A stretch of 64,000 nucleotides of DNA from Streptomyces sp. JB150 (GTDB lineage Bacteria > Actinomycetota > Actinomycetes > Streptomycetales > Streptomycetaceae). Positions 44,990 through 54,510 of the stretch are shown piece after piece. The notes under the pieces are model-generated. The model worked only from the letters and a program-made list of their open reading frames with translations. It searched no databases and was not told where the DNA came from. Every line of letters starts with the position of its first letter. The first letter of the stretch is position 1. Made by a program: the position numbers and the translations under genes. The stretch covers positions 4,167,085 to 4,231,084 of the forward strand of contig NZ_CP049780.1 of the NCBI RefSeq assembly GCF_011193355.1. The letters run 5' to 3'.

Positions 44990-47017
44990 TCACGCCGCGC
45001 GGACGTCGCGTTCCGGCAGCGTGCGGACGTCGCGGTCCCGTACGGCGTCCCGCGCGGCGTGGGCGCAGGGGCGGGGAGCGGGCCGGCGGCGGCGCAGCGG
45101 GCGGGGCAGCAGCTGTGCCGGGTCGAGGAAGCCCTCGGCCTGCATCGCCGCGAAGCCGATGCGGGGCAGGTCGGCGGACGCGCGGTAGACCACGAAACGG
45201 GGCTCCCATCGTGGCCGGAACTTGGCGTTGAACTTGTACAGCGACTCGATCTGGAACCAGCGGGACAGGAACACCAGCAGTCCGCGCCAGGCGCGCAGCA
45301 CCGGACCCGCGCCGATCTTCTCGCCGCGCGCGAGGGCGGAGCGGAACATCGCGAAGTTCAGCGACACGCGCGCGATGCCGAGTTTCGGCGCGGCCTGCAG
45401 GGCGGCCACGATGAGCAGCTCGTTCATGCCGGGGTCGGCCGCGCGGTCACGGCGCATCAGGTCCAGCGAGACGCCGTCGCGGCCCCAGGGCACGAAGTGC
45501 AGAATCGCCTTCAGATCGCCGTACGGTCCCGGCTCGGCGTCCGCCTTGTGGGCGGTGGCTATGAGACAGTCGCCGTCGGCCGGGTCGCCGATGCGGCCCA
45601 GCGCCATGGAGAAGCCGCGCTCCGTGTCGGTGCCGCGCCAGTCGTCGGCGGCGCGGCGGATGCGCTCCAGCTCGGCCTCGCCGAGGTCACGCACGCGTCG
45701 TACCCGGGTCTGGTAACCGGCGCGCTCGATGCGCTTGACCATCTGCCGCACGTTGCGCATCGCGCGGCCGGCGAGGGAGAAATCCGGGACGTCCACCACC
45801 GCCTCGTCGCCCAGTTCGAGGGCGTCCAGGCCGGTCTCGCGGGCCCACACCTCACCGCCGGTCTCGGAGCAGCCCATCACGGCGGGGGTCCACGAGTGGG
45901 CGCGGGCCTCGTCCATGAACCGCTCGATGGCGCCGGGCCAGGCCTCGACGTCGCCGATCGGGTCGCCGCTGGCGAGCATCACGCCGGACACCACGCGGTA
46001 GGTGACCGCCGCCTTGCCGCTGGGCGAGAAGACCACCGCCTTGTCGCGGCGCAGCGCGAAGTGGCCGAGGGAGTCCCGCCCGCCGTGCCGGGCCAGCAGG
46101 GCGCGCAGCCGCGCCTCGTCCTCCTCGGTCAGCCGCGCGGCGGGGTGTTCGGGGCGCAGGGCGAGGTAGACCGTGGTGACGGCGGTGAGCAGGCCCAGGG
46201 CGCCCAGCGAGAAGGCCACCGTCCAGGAGGTGTTGCCGCGGTAGTCGACGGGGCCCTCGAAGCCGGACAGGCCGTACAGGACGTGACTGATGCGGTCCGC
46301 CAGGCTCGGGTCGCCGACCATGCGGCCGGGGTGGGCGCTGACGACGACCAGCCCGAGGGCGAGGGAACCGGCGCCCATGAGGACGAAGTTGGCCAGGGCA
46401 CGCCACCGGGAGCGCGGGTCGGGCAGGGCGGCGAACTGGTCGCGGTGGCGCAGCAGGACGGCGAGCAGGGCGACCGAGAGCAGCACGCCCAGCAGGGAGT
46501 GCCGGTAGGCGAACTGGGCGACCGCGCCGGCCGGCAGCAGGGCGACGGCGGCCCGCCAGGCGCGCCGCTTGCGGCGCTTCAGGCCGTGCGCGAGCAGCAG
46601 CAACAGCACACCGGCGCTGAGCGAGAGGGCCGCGGCGAACGGGCCGAGCGCGCCGGGCAGGACCTCGGCCAGGGCGTGCATCCTGCTGTACCGGAAGCGC
46701 GGGAACACGCCCGCGGCGATGTCCAGGAGCCCCACGAGGGCGCAGGCCCTGGCGACGATGACGGGCACGGCCTCCGGCCGCGGGCCGCGCGGCAGGCGCA
46801 GCGCACGGCTCGGCCGGCGGGTCCGGCCGGTGCTGGCGGTCCCACCGGTGCTGCTGGTCCGGTCGGTGCTGCCGGTTCGGCCGGTCCGGTCGGTTGTGCC
46901 GGTCCGGTCGGTCCTGCCGGGACGTCCATGACCGTCGGGCCCGCCGGGTCCGCCGGTCCGGTCCGTGATCACGCCTGGAACCCCGCCCGACATTTCCCCA
47001 TCTTGCCTGACAGACAT
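44990..47017 (-). CDS. MprF-like lysyltransferase membrane protein (DUF2156)
   Basis: A 675-residue membrane protein. An N-terminal segment rich in TDRTG-type repeats (nucleotides about 46830-46980) is followed by about seven hydrophobic segments. The C-terminal cytosolic domain is DUF2156, the aminoacyl-tRNA-phosphatidylglycerol transferase fold: GKAAVTYRVVSGVMLASGDP, VMGCSETGGEVW and RVSLNFAMFRSALARGEKIG. MprF-type enzymes add lysine to phosphatidylglycerol and protect against cationic peptides. The start is uncertain; ATG 47017 gives MSVRQDGEMS, and the frame is open to 47116. Confidence 0.86.
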   Translation of the reverse strand: MSVRQDGEMSGGVPGVITDRTGGPGGPDGHGRPGRTDRTGTTDRTGRTGSTDRTSSTGGTASTGRTRRPSRALRLPRGPRPEAVPVIVARACALVGLLDIAAGVFPRFRYSRMHALAEVLPGALGPFAAALSLSAGVLLLLLAHGLKRRKRRAWRAAVALLPAGAVAQFAYRHSLLGVLLSVALLAVLLRHRDQFAALPDPRSRWRALANFVLMGAGSLALGLVVVSAHPGRMVGDPSLADRISHVLYGLSGFEGPVDYRGNTSWTVAFSLGALGLLTAVTTVYLALRPEHPAARLTEEDEARLRALLARHGGRDSLGHFALRRDKAVVFSPSGKAAVTYRVVSGVMLASGDPIGDVEAWPGAIERFMDEARAHSWTPAVMGCSETGGEVWARETGLDALELGDEAVVDVPDFSLAGRAMRNVRQMVKRIERAGYQTRVRRVRDLGEAELERIRRAADDWRGTDTERGFSMALGRIGDPADGDCLIATAHKADAEPGPYGDLKAILHFVPWGRDGVSLDLMRRDRAADPGMNELLIVAALQAAPKLGIARVSLNFAMFRSALARGEKIGAGPVLRAWRGLLVFLSRWFQIESLYKFNAKFRPRWEPRFVVYRASADLPRIGFAAMQAEGFLDPAQLLPRPLRRRRPAPRPCAHAARDAVRDRDVRTLPERDVRAA

Positions 47018-47191
47018 CGCATCCCGTGGTTCTGCGAGAAAGCTTGAATCCGGTGCCCATCGGGCATCCGGCGACATTGCGCCCTCTAGGACGGCGTCTC
47101 GGGGAGGGAGGTTCACTCCGGTCTCCCGCGCGGGGTCAAAGGCCGGGGAAAGTCAGGGAAAGCACCACGGAACGGGGACAGGTGACACCCC

Positions 47192-48307
47192 ATGGGACTC
47201 ACGAGCGACGTGACGCTCGCGGTGGCGGCCGGATCGGCCGTCGCGCTGTTCGCCGCGACGGTGTGGCTGTGGCCGCGGCTGGCCCGGCGCGGCCCGCGGG
47301 CGGTCACCGGCCGGATCGGTCTGCTGCTGGCCACACAGGTGGCGCTGTTCGCGTCGGTGGGGCTCGCCGCCAACCAGGCGTTCGGGTTCTACGCCGGCTG
47401 GGCGGACCTGTTCGGGCAGGAGGACGACCTCGGGGTGGTCGTCGACCACGCGGGGGGCGGCGGCCTGGAGGTGCTGGAGAACGAGCGGGTGGCCGGGGCG
47501 CCCGGTGCCCTGCCGGCGAGCGGCGGCCGGGTGCAGAAGGTGGCCGTGGCGGGCCGTACGACCGACATCGCGACGCACGCGTACGTGTACCTGCCGCCGG
47601 AGTACTTCCAGCCGCGCCACCGCGCACGGACCTTCCCCGCGGCCATCGTGCTCACGGGGTATCCCGGCACGGCCAGGGCGCTGGTGGACAAGCTGCACTT
47701 TCCGCGCACCGCGCGGGAACTGGCCGCGGCGGGGCGGATGGAACCGATGATCCTGGTGATGCTCCGCCCGACCGTGGCGCCGCCGCGGGACACCGAGTGC
47801 GTGGATGTGCCCGGCGGCCCGCAGGCGGAGTCGTTCTTCGCGAAGGACCTGCCGGAGGCCGTGGGCGCCCACTACCGGGTGGACCCGAAGCCCGGCCGCT
47901 GGGGCGTCATCGGGGACTCCACGGGCGGTTACTGCGCGCTGAAGCTCGCGATGCACCACCCCGAGGTGTTCGGGGCGGGCGCCGGCCTGTCCGCGTACTA
48001 CAAGGCGCCGGTCGACGCCACGACGGGTGATCTCTACCGGGGCGACGAGAGGGTGCGCGACCGCGCGGACCTGTGGTGGTGCCTGGAGCATCTGCCCGCG
48101 CCGGACACCTCGTTGCTGGTGACCAGCAGCAAGTCGGGGGAGTCCAACTACAAGGACACGCTGGAGTTCGTCGAGCGGGTGAAAGCGGCGCCCCCCACGC
48201 GGATCTCGTCGATCATCCTGGAAAGGGGCGGGCACAACTTCAACACCTGGCGGCGGGAGATCCCGGCGGCACTGGAGTGGATGAGCGGGCGGCTCGCCGG
48301 GGCTTGA
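47192..48307 (+). CDS. Membrane-anchored esterase (Ag85/esterase D-like)
   Basis: A 371-residue alpha/beta hydrolase. Two N-terminal hydrophobic segments (about residues 8-27 and 42-62) anchor it. The hydrolase domain begins at ATHAYVYLPPEYF. The nucleophile is in IGDSTGGYCALKLAMHHPEVF (Ser within GDSTGG), and the His is probably in LERGGHNFNTW. This pattern matches the putative esterase family that includes antigen 85 and esterase D. The ribosome-binding site GGACAGGTG precedes the ATG. It diverges from the MprF-like gene across 174 bp. Confidence 0.86.
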   Translation: MGLTSDVTLAVAAGSAVALFAATVWLWPRLARRGPRAVTGRIGLLLATQVALFASVGLAANQAFGFYAGWADLFGQEDDLGVVVDHAGGGGLEVLENERVAGAPGALPASGGRVQKVAVAGRTTDIATHAYVYLPPEYFQPRHRARTFPAAIVLTGYPGTARALVDKLHFPRTARELAAAGRMEPMILVMLRPTVAPPRDTECVDVPGGPQAESFFAKDLPEAVGAHYRVDPKPGRWGVIGDSTGGYCALKLAMHHPEVFGAGAGLSAYYKAPVDATTGDLYRGDERVRDRADLWWCLEHLPAPDTSLLVTSSKSGESNYKDTLEFVERVKAAPPTRISSIILERGGHNFNTWRREIPAALEWMSGRLAGA

Positions 48308-48358
48308 AATGATCTTGAAATTGAGCGGAGGCGCAGGACCTTCCGGCACGGTTGAGAA

Positions 48359-48425
48359 CCCGTTGTGGCCCTGTTGTGGCCCCGTTGTGGTCCGGCTGCG
48401 GCCCGGCTTGTGGCCCGGTTTCGGC
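48359..48425. repeat. Six degenerate 11 bp tandem repeats
   Basis: Units of the type CCCGTTGTGGC start at 48359, 48370, 48381, 48392, 48403 (12 bases) and 48415. The first three are almost identical and the rest are degenerate. They lie in the 249 bp gap after the esterase gene, which otherwise shows no gene and no clear promoter. Confidence 0.88.
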
Positions 48426-48556
48426 CGTACGGGGAATTCGGCGACGGAGTCATTCCCTCCGCTATCCGTTCCTGATGCTCTGTGAACCCTTCGCCGTGGC
48501 TTTCTTTTTACGGCCCGGGGCACCACGATTCCCCTACGCGCGGTAAGTTTCTGGCC

Positions 48557-50080
48557 ATGCCACGTGGACGTCACCGCCATTCCCCTCCCCTGCACAGGCT
48601 GCTTCCGCCGTCGGCGATCGCAGGCGTCTCCCTCGTCTGCGCCCTCGGCCCCTGGGTGTTCGAGGAGCCCTTGGTGCTGCGCGGGCTGGCGGCCGCCGCC
48701 GCGGTGACGGCGGTGGTCGGCGCGGTTGTCATGCGGCGCTGGGACATCCAGGCGGGCAAGCGCGTCGCCGAGCTGACGCGCGCGCGGGCGAGCGACGAGT
48801 GGCGGTTCGAGGAGCGGGTCGCCGAACTGGAGACCGACCTCGAGGAATCCCGCGAGCTGCGCCAGAAGCTGGAGCAGCGGCTGCGCGCCAAGCGCGCCGA
48901 ACTGGCCGGTCTGCGCAACGAGCACGCGGCCCTGCTGCGCCGCTACGCCACCGCCGAGACCGAACGCGCCAGCGCGCTGGAGGGCCGGCGCCTGCTGGAA
49001 CTCGAGGCCGCCACGCCCGCGCGGGCGCTGCCCGCGGCCTCCGGGCAGGGCGTGCCGGGGCAGGAGCCCGTGGTGAGCGAGGAGGCCGAGTCCGCCGCCG
49101 AGGCGAGGCCGGCCGTGCCCGCGCTCTTCTCCCCGGAGGGCGCCCGGCTGTTCCGGCGGGCCGGGCAGGCACTGGCCCGGCTCGGCGCGGACGCGACCGG
49201 CGAGGGTGCGGTACGGGTGCCTGCGGCGCGGGTGGCGTCCGGCGACGCGCCGGAGGTTGAAGCGGGGGCCGGTACTGGGGCTGATGCGGGGACCGCCGCA
49301 GCGGAAGGGGCTGCGCAGACCGCACAGGCCGCCGCGGAGGCCGCTCCTGAGGCCGGTGGGCGGGCAGCTGTGGAGGCCGCTCCGGAAGCCGGCGCGGAGG
49401 CCCTTGAGCCGGTCACCGCCGACGCGGGGTCCGTTCCGTCGCCCGAGGGCGCCTCGTCCGCGCAGGCTGCCCCGGCCCCGCAGGCGGCTCCGTCCCCAAA
49501 GGCCGCCCTGTCCGCGACGGCTGCGCGGTCCGTGACGGCCACCCCGTCTCCCGCGTCCCCCGACACCCAGGCGCCCCCGCGCGCCGCCACCCAGTCCGGT
49601 ACGGCGCCCCTGCCGCAGCAGCCCACCGAGGCCCGTGCCGGGCGCGGCGGCGACGCGGAGGCCGCGCGGGAGGACGAGGCGCAGGGGAAGCCCGAGGCGG
49701 CCGCCGGGCAGGAGCACGTGGCCGCCGCCTCCGACGCCGGGCACTCCGCCCCGACGCGGCCCGCGGGGCACTTCACCGTGCCGACCGCGGTGGCCGTCGT
49801 AGAGCCCGCCCCCGCGCGGCGCGCCGCCACCGAGGGCGGGTTCGACTTCTTCGGTACGAAGACGAAGGGCAGCTCGGCCGCGATGGAGGCGGTGCAGAAC
49901 GAGGACCTGGCGGACGTCGTCGGCCAGGAGGCGCTGGAGCTGCACAAGGCCGAGACCGAGAGCGGGTTCCGGCCCGCGGGCCCCGCCGCCGGGCAGGCGG
50001 CCGGCCAGGTCATCGACCTCACCGCCCACGACAAGACCGAGCGGATCGACGTACAGGGACTGCGCACCGCGGCGTCCTGA
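48557..50080 (+). CDS. Membrane protein with coiled coil and Ala/Pro-rich tail
   Basis: A 507-residue protein I do not recognise. Residues about 18-60 contain two hydrophobic segments (PSAIAGVSLVCALGPWVF and LRGLAAAAAVTAVVGAVVM). Residues about 68-150 form a coiled coil with RVAELETDLEESRELRQKLE and RLRAKRAELAGLRNEHAALL. A long Ala/Glu/Pro/Gly region follows, and the C-terminal 100 residues are again more complex: EGGFDFFGTKTKGSSAAMEA and VIDLTAHDKTERIDVQGLR. The ending could bind a partner. ATG 48557 (MPRGRHRHS) is taken as the start. Confidence 0.75.
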   Translation: MPRGRHRHSPPLHRLLPPSAIAGVSLVCALGPWVFEEPLVLRGLAAAAAVTAVVGAVVMRRWDIQAGKRVAELTRARASDEWRFEERVAELETDLEESRELRQKLEQRLRAKRAELAGLRNEHAALLRRYATAETERASALEGRRLLELEAATPARALPAASGQGVPGQEPVVSEEAESAAEARPAVPALFSPEGARLFRRAGQALARLGADATGEGAVRVPAARVASGDAPEVEAGAGTGADAGTAAAEGAAQTAQAAAEAAPEAGGRAAVEAAPEAGAEALEPVTADAGSVPSPEGASSAQAAPAPQAAPSPKAALSATAARSVTATPSPASPDTQAPPRAATQSGTAPLPQQPTEARAGRGGDAEAAREDEAQGKPEAAAGQEHVAAASDAGHSAPTRPAGHFTVPTAVAVVEPAPARRAATEGGFDFFGTKTKGSSAAMEAVQNEDLADVVGQEALELHKAETESGFRPAGPAAGQAAGQVIDLTAHDKTERIDVQGLRTAAS

Positions 50081-50179
50081 ACCCTCACCGCGCGCCCCGC
50101 CACGGCTCCCCGCCGCGCGCGCCCACGCCATGGCCCCGGGCCACCGCGCGCCCACGCCACGGCCCCCCGCCCGCCCCCG

Positions 50180-51532
50180 CTAAGCCATCCACCGGTCCGG
50201 CCGGGCGTCCCTGCGGCCCGTGCGGGAGCGTTCCGCCTGGGCCCGGAGCAGGGCCGCGGCCTCCTCGACGGGCCTCAGGCGGGCGGTGACGGTCTTGTTC
50301 GCGCCGGTGTCGACGTGGACGTCCGCGAGGCCCCACCGGCGCTCCCAGGGGCCCTGCGTGAGGCGGACGCTCTGGATCTTGGCGTGCGGGACGAGGGCGA
50401 GGCTGCGGCGCAGCAGTCCGTGCCGGGCGGCGAACACGGCGTCGGTGGCGGTGAAGCCGTGGCCGCGCCACCACAGCGGTACGCACCGGCCCGCGCGGCG
50501 CGGTGGCCGGGACAGCTCCGGGCGCGCGGGCACGGTCACGCCGGGCAGTACGCGGCCGACGACGGCCTCGGCGACCTCGCGCGGCGCGACCGGCAGCAGC
50601 ACGGAGTTCGACGACCCGGCCACGTCCAGCTCGACCCGCACCCAGCCGCGCCGCCGCCACAGCAGCGGCTCCACGATCCGTACGGTCTGCACCCGACCCG
50701 GCGGGACGGTCTCGTGCACCCGGTCCAGCAGCCCGCGGTCGATCCGCAGCCCGTCGGGTGACTCGGCCACCGTCCAGTCGTACTCGGCGACGAACCGCCC
50801 GACGCTGCTCGCGCCCGCCGCGCCGAGCAACGGCAGGCCGGTCGCCAGCACCGTCCACAGGCTGTGGGTGGCGAACCACAGCAGCGGCACCACGACGAGC
50901 GCGGCGGCCAGCGAGCCCCAGGTGGCGCCCGTCAGCACCAGGGAGAGCGCGAGGACCTTCGGGGGCACGCGCAGCAGCCGGTGCGCCGGCGCCTCGCCCA
51001 CCTCGTGCGCCGTCTCGGGCGCGAAACCGGCCGCCCGCGCGAGCAGCTCCGCGCGCAGCGCGCGGGCCTCGCCCTCGCCGAGGAAGGCGAGTTCGTCCTT
51101 CTTGTCGGTCCCTATGACGTCGAGTTTCAGCTTCGCGACGCCCGCCACGCGCGCGAGGAGCGGCTGCGTGACGTCGACGGCCTGGATGCGCTCCAGCCGG
51201 ATGTGCGCCGTGCGCCGGAAGACCAGGCCGGTGCGGATGCGCAGTTCCGTCTCGGTCACCGCGAAGTGCGTGAACCACCAGCTGAGGAAGCCGTACAGCG
51301 CGGCGGCCGGGATCAGCACGGCGAGCGCGATCAGCAGCGTGGTCGTCGTCAGCCGGTCCAGCTGGCGCTGCGCCTGGTCAGGGTCGTGCAGCGCCCAGCC
51401 GATCAGCACGGCGACCGGCGCCCACGCCCGCCGCAGCGGCGTCACGGGGTGCAGCCGCCGCTCGCTCACGTCGCCGGCCTGGCGTACCCGGTCACGGGTG
51501 CCCTCGGTGCCCTCGGTGCCCGGCGCGCTCAC
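50180..51532 (-). CDS. PH-domain membrane protein (bPH2/YdbT-like)
   Basis: A 450-residue membrane protein with three bacterial PH-like domains. Each is marked by a hydrophobic pair and a segment such as [40 protein letters not shown] and [20 protein letters not shown]. The domain order and the partner gene match B. subtilis YdbT and YdbS, which protect against envelope toxins of the YydF/bacteriocin type. The GTG start overlaps the stop of the small PH gene (GTGA), so they form an operon of two. Confidence 0.88.
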   Translation of the reverse strand: MSAPGTEGTEGTRDRVRQAGDVSERRLHPVTPLRRAWAPVAVLIGWALHDPDQAQRQLDRLTTTTLLIALAVLIPAAALYGFLSWWFTHFAVTETELRIRTGLVFRRTAHIRLERIQAVDVTQPLLARVAGVAKLKLDVIGTDKKDELAFLGEGEARALRAELLARAAGFAPETAHEVGEAPAHRLLRVPPKVLALSLVLTGATWGSLAAALVVVPLLWFATHSLWTVLATGLPLLGAAGASSVGRFVAEYDWTVAESPDGLRIDRGLLDRVHETVPPGRVQTVRIVEPLLWRRRGWVRVELDVAGSSNSVLLPVAPREVAEAVVGRVLPGVTVPARPELSRPPRRAGRCVPLWWRGHGFTATDAVFAARHGLLRRSLALVPHAKIQSVRLTQGPWERRWGLADVHVDTGANKTVTARLRPVEEAAALLRAQAERSRTGRRDARPDRWMA

Positions 51533-52032
51533 AGCCCCGCCGATCGGGCCTCGCCCAGCTCCGTGAGCCGGTCGCGCAGCCGCTCAGCCTCGGCCGGGTC
51601 CAGGCCCGGGATGGTCGCGTCGGTCGCGGCGGCCGCGGTGTGCAGCTGCACGCTGGCCAGCCCGAAGTGCCGCTCCAGCGGGCCGGAGGTGACCTCCACC
51701 AGCTGCATGCGGCCGTACGGCACGACCGTCTCCTCGTGCCACAGCACACCGCGGCTGATCAGCAGGTCGTCGGCGCGCTCGGCGTACCGCCAGGACCGCC
51801 AGTTGCGCTCGACCATGCCCCAGCCCCACGCCATCAGCGCCAGCGGCAGCAGCGCGAACGCCGCCCACGCGGGTCCCACCAGCAGTCCGAGCAGCAGCCC
51901 CGCGGCGACCGCCAGCGCACCCAGCCACACCACCAGCAACAGCCGCCGCAGCCGCAGCAGCCCCGGCGGCAGTCCGGTCCACACCGGTTCGTCCCCCGCC
52001 ACCTGCGCGCCCCGCGCGCTCCCCGTTTCCAT
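51529..52032 (-). CDS. PH-domain protein (YdbS-like)
   Basis: A 167-residue protein with two hydrophobic segments ([20 protein letters not shown] and [17 protein letters not shown]), then a single PH-like domain with [20 protein letters not shown] and [14 protein letters not shown]. It is the small partner of the larger PH protein. On the minus strand TACGCT (52044-52039) lies six bases before the ATG, so the operon mRNA is probably leaderless. It diverges from the nuoD-like gene across only 31 bp. Confidence 0.88.
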   Translation of the reverse strand: METGSARGAQVAGDEPVWTGLPPGLLRLRRLLLVVWLGALAVAAGLLLGLLVGPAWAAFALLPLALMAWGWGMVERNWRSWRYAERADDLLISRGVLWHEETVVPYGRMQLVEVTSGPLERHFGLASVQLHTAAAATDATIPGLDPAEAERLRDRLTELGEARSAGL

Positions 52033-52063
52033 ACGGCCAGCGTACGTAGGAGAGACTGGGTCC

Positions 52064-53215
52064 ATGACTCCTACGACGGAGACCATGGTCGGCATCGGCG
52101 GCGCCGCGGAGAGCACCGACATGGTGCTCAACATCGGGCCGCAGCACCCGTCCACGCACGGCGTGCTGCGGCTGAAGCTGCTCCTGGACGGCGAGCGCAT
52201 CACGCGCGCGGAGCCGGTGATCGGCTATATGCACCGGGGCGCCGAGAAGCTGTTCGAGGCGCGTGACTACCGCCAGATCATCATGCTCGCCAACCGCCAC
52301 GACTGGCTGTCGGCGTTCTCCAACGAGCTGGGCGTGGTCCTGGCCGTGGAGCGGATGCTCGGCATGGAGGTGCCCCCGCGCGCGGTGTGGACGCGCACGC
52401 TCCTCGCCGAGCTGAACCGGGTGCTCAACCACCTGATGTTCCTCGGGTCCTACCCGCTGGAGCTGGGCGGCATCACGCCGGTCTTCTACGCGTTCCGGGA
52501 GCGCGAGGTCCTCCAGAACGTCATGGAGGAGGTCTCCGGCGGCCGCATGCACTACATGTTCAACCGCGTCGGCGGCCTGAAGGAGGACCTGCCGGCCGGC
52601 TGGACCGCACGCGCGCGTGCCGCGGTCGCCGCCGTGCGCTCGCGCATGGACGTCTACGACGACCTGGTGCTCGGCAACGAGATCTTCCGGGGGCGCACGC
52701 GGGGCGTGGGCGTCCTCGCCCCGGAGGCGGTGCACGCCTACGGCGTGAGCGGCCCCATCGCGCGCGCCTCGGGCGTCGACTTCGACCTGCGCCGCGACGA
52801 GCCGTACCTCGCCTACGGCGAACTGCGGGACACCCTCAAGGTCGTCACCCGGCGGGAGGGCGACTGCCTCGCCCGCTTCGAGTGCCTGCTGGAGCAGACG
52901 CACAACGCGCTCGACCTCGCCGACGCCTGCCTCGACCGGCTCGCCGAGCTGGAGCCCGGGCCGATCAACCAGCGCCTGCCCAAGGTGCTGAAGGCACCCG
53001 AGGGGCACACGTACGCCTGGACCGAGAACCCGCTCGGCATCAACGGCTACTACCTCGTCAGCAAGGGCGAGAAGACGCCGTACCGGCTGAAGCTGCGGTC
53101 GGCCTCGTACAACAACATCCAGGCGCTGACCGAGCTGCTGCCGGGGACGCTGGTGGCGGACATGGTGGCGATCCTGGGGTCGATGTTCTTCGTGGTCGGG
53201 GACATCGACAAGTAG
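52064..53215 (+). CDS. nuoD: Orphan NADH-quinone oxidoreductase subunit D (NuoD paralogue)
   Basis: A 383-residue complex I 49-kDa-type subunit: [46 protein letters not shown] and the C-terminal [12 protein letters not shown]. No other nuo gene is present in the window, so this is an orphan copy beside the presumed main nuo operon elsewhere. Arg58 in [10 protein letters not shown] occupies the position of mammalian NDUFS2 Arg85. In operon NuoD proteins that I remember, this is often Thr (LHTG). The gene converges with a MidA/NDUFAF7-type methyltransferase gene. GGAGAG precedes the ATG by about ten bases. Confidence 0.92.
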   Translation: MTPTTETMVGIGGAAESTDMVLNIGPQHPSTHGVLRLKLLLDGERITRAEPVIGYMHRGAEKLFEARDYRQIIMLANRHDWLSAFSNELGVVLAVERMLGMEVPPRAVWTRTLLAELNRVLNHLMFLGSYPLELGGITPVFYAFREREVLQNVMEEVSGGRMHYMFNRVGGLKEDLPAGWTARARAAVAAVRSRMDVYDDLVLGNEIFRGRTRGVGVLAPEAVHAYGVSGPIARASGVDFDLRRDEPYLAYGELRDTLKVVTRREGDCLARFECLLEQTHNALDLADACLDRLAELEPGPINQRLPKVLKAPEGHTYAWTENPLGINGYYLVSKGEKTPYRLKLRSASYNNIQALTELLPGTLVADMVAILGSMFFVVGDIDK

Positions 53216-53332
53216 GGCTCAGCCGCGGTCGGCGGGGCTCGGCCGACGGCAGTAGGCCTCAGCCGACGTCGCGGGGATCAGCCGACGTCAGCGGGGACCA
53301 GTGAGCGGGATCAGCCGACGTCAGCGGGCCTC
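53216..53332. repeat. Degenerate tandem repeats after the nuoD-like gene
   Basis: Four to five imperfect copies of TCAGCCGACGTCAGCGGGGA-like units, about 20 bp each, cover 53219-53332. The clearest are at 53259, 53279 and 53311. They fill most of the 169 bp between two converging genes. Confidence 0.8.
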
Positions 53333-53384
53333 GGTCGTCGTCGGCAGGGCGCGGCGGCAGCGGTCAGGGTTCGCCCGCCGGCCG

Positions 53385-54392
53385 TCACGCCTGGCCCAGC
53401 GGGTCCGGGATGCGGACCGGCTGCACCAGCCAGCCGAAGTCGCCGAGCCCGCCCGGTGCGGTCAGCTCGGCGGCCTCGCCGGCGCCCGCGAGGGCGCGCA
53501 CGTACGCCGCGGGGTCCGTGGAGGCGAGTGAGAGCGGAGGGCGTGCGCCTGCGATCCCCAGGGCGTGCAGGGCGGCGCGCTGCGTCAGCACGCGCCCCCC
53601 GGGGAGCGTGCACGCGTCCAGCGCCACGTGGGCCGTGATGTCGCACGACCCGTCCGGCACGGGTGCCGTCTCGCGCCCCTCCCGGAAACCGGTGAGCGTC
53701 CCGAACGGAGGGCGCGTGTCGACCGTGTGCGCGTAGTCCACCGCCACCGCGAGACCGCGCTCCACACAGGACACGGCCGACGCCCACGCGGTGTCCCGCT
53801 CCAGCCCGATCTCGGCCCGCAGCCCCTCCTCGGCCGGCAGTGGCCACCACCGGGCCAGCCACTCCGCCTCCGCCCCGCCGACCGGCTCCCCGAGCCGTTC
53901 CGTCCCGTCCGCGCGCACCAGCACCCGCCGGGCCACGCCCGCCGCGTCGGTCTCCGCGACCTCCACGGGCACGTTGTCCAGCCACTCGTTGGCGAACAGC
54001 AGCCCGGTGACGGACTCCGGCAGCCGGGCGCGCCACTTGATGCGGTGATCGAGCCCGGCGGGGCGCGCGGCGATCTCGACGGCGTACGCGCGCGTGCGGG
54101 CGGCCACCTCGGCGGGCAGCGCGGCGAGCACCCCGCCGGCCAGTTCCCCCCGGCCCGCGGCCATGTCCACGAAGTCCAGCCGCTCCGGGCGGCCCAGCGC
54201 CTCGTCGACCCGGCACAGCAGCCCGGCCACCGCCCGCGCGAACAGCGGCGACGCGTGCACGGACGTACGGAAGTGCCCGGCGGGTCCCTCGGGCCCGCGG
54301 TAGAAGCCGCCCGGCCCGTACAGCGCGGCCTCCGTCGCCGCCCGCCAGCTCCGCCAGCCCTGCCACCCGGTCTCCGCCGTCTCATCCGTCAC
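53385..54392 (-). CDS. MidA/NDUFAF7-family SAM methyltransferase
   Basis: A 335-residue COG1565 methyltransferase. The SAM site has [20 protein letters not shown] followed by YAVEIAARP, and the family hallmark is [17 protein letters not shown], matching the NE-LD-PV pattern of MidA/NDUFAF7. The C-terminal part contains [20 protein letters not shown], then [10 protein letters not shown], also typical. NDUFAF7 dimethylates an Arg of the NuoD homologue NDUFS2 during complex I assembly. Lying beside an orphan NuoD, the enzyme probably acts on it; that is an inference. TAGCCT (54404-54399, minus) sits six bases before the GTG. Confidence 0.88.
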   Translation of the reverse strand: MTDETAETGWQGWRSWRAATEAALYGPGGFYRGPEGPAGHFRTSVHASPLFARAVAGLLCRVDEALGRPERLDFVDMAAGRGELAGGVLAALPAEVAARTRAYAVEIAARPAGLDHRIKWRARLPESVTGLLFANEWLDNVPVEVAETDAAGVARRVLVRADGTERLGEPVGGAEAEWLARWWPLPAEEGLRAEIGLERDTAWASAVSCVERGLAVAVDYAHTVDTRPPFGTLTGFREGRETAPVPDGSCDITAHVALDACTLPGGRVLTQRAALHALGIAGARPPLSLASTDPAAYVRALAGAGEAAELTAPGGLGDFGWLVQPVRIPDPLGQA

Positions 54393-54510
54393 ACCGCCAG
54401 GCTAGGCGCACGGGGAGGGGGCTCCTCCACCTTGCGGAGTACGCGTGCGTGGCCCGGATCGGTCCTCCGGTTGACCCCTGCACGCATCCGGCTTCCCTAC
54501 GCTGGGTTAC

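Noticed and set aside
47153..50155. A 1000-residue minus-strand open frame
   Set aside because: Antisense to the esterase and coiled-coil genes; Arg/Gly-rich without motifs.
52064..53215. nuoD considered as the start of a full complex I operon
   Set aside because: No other nuo subunit gene follows or precedes it in the window.
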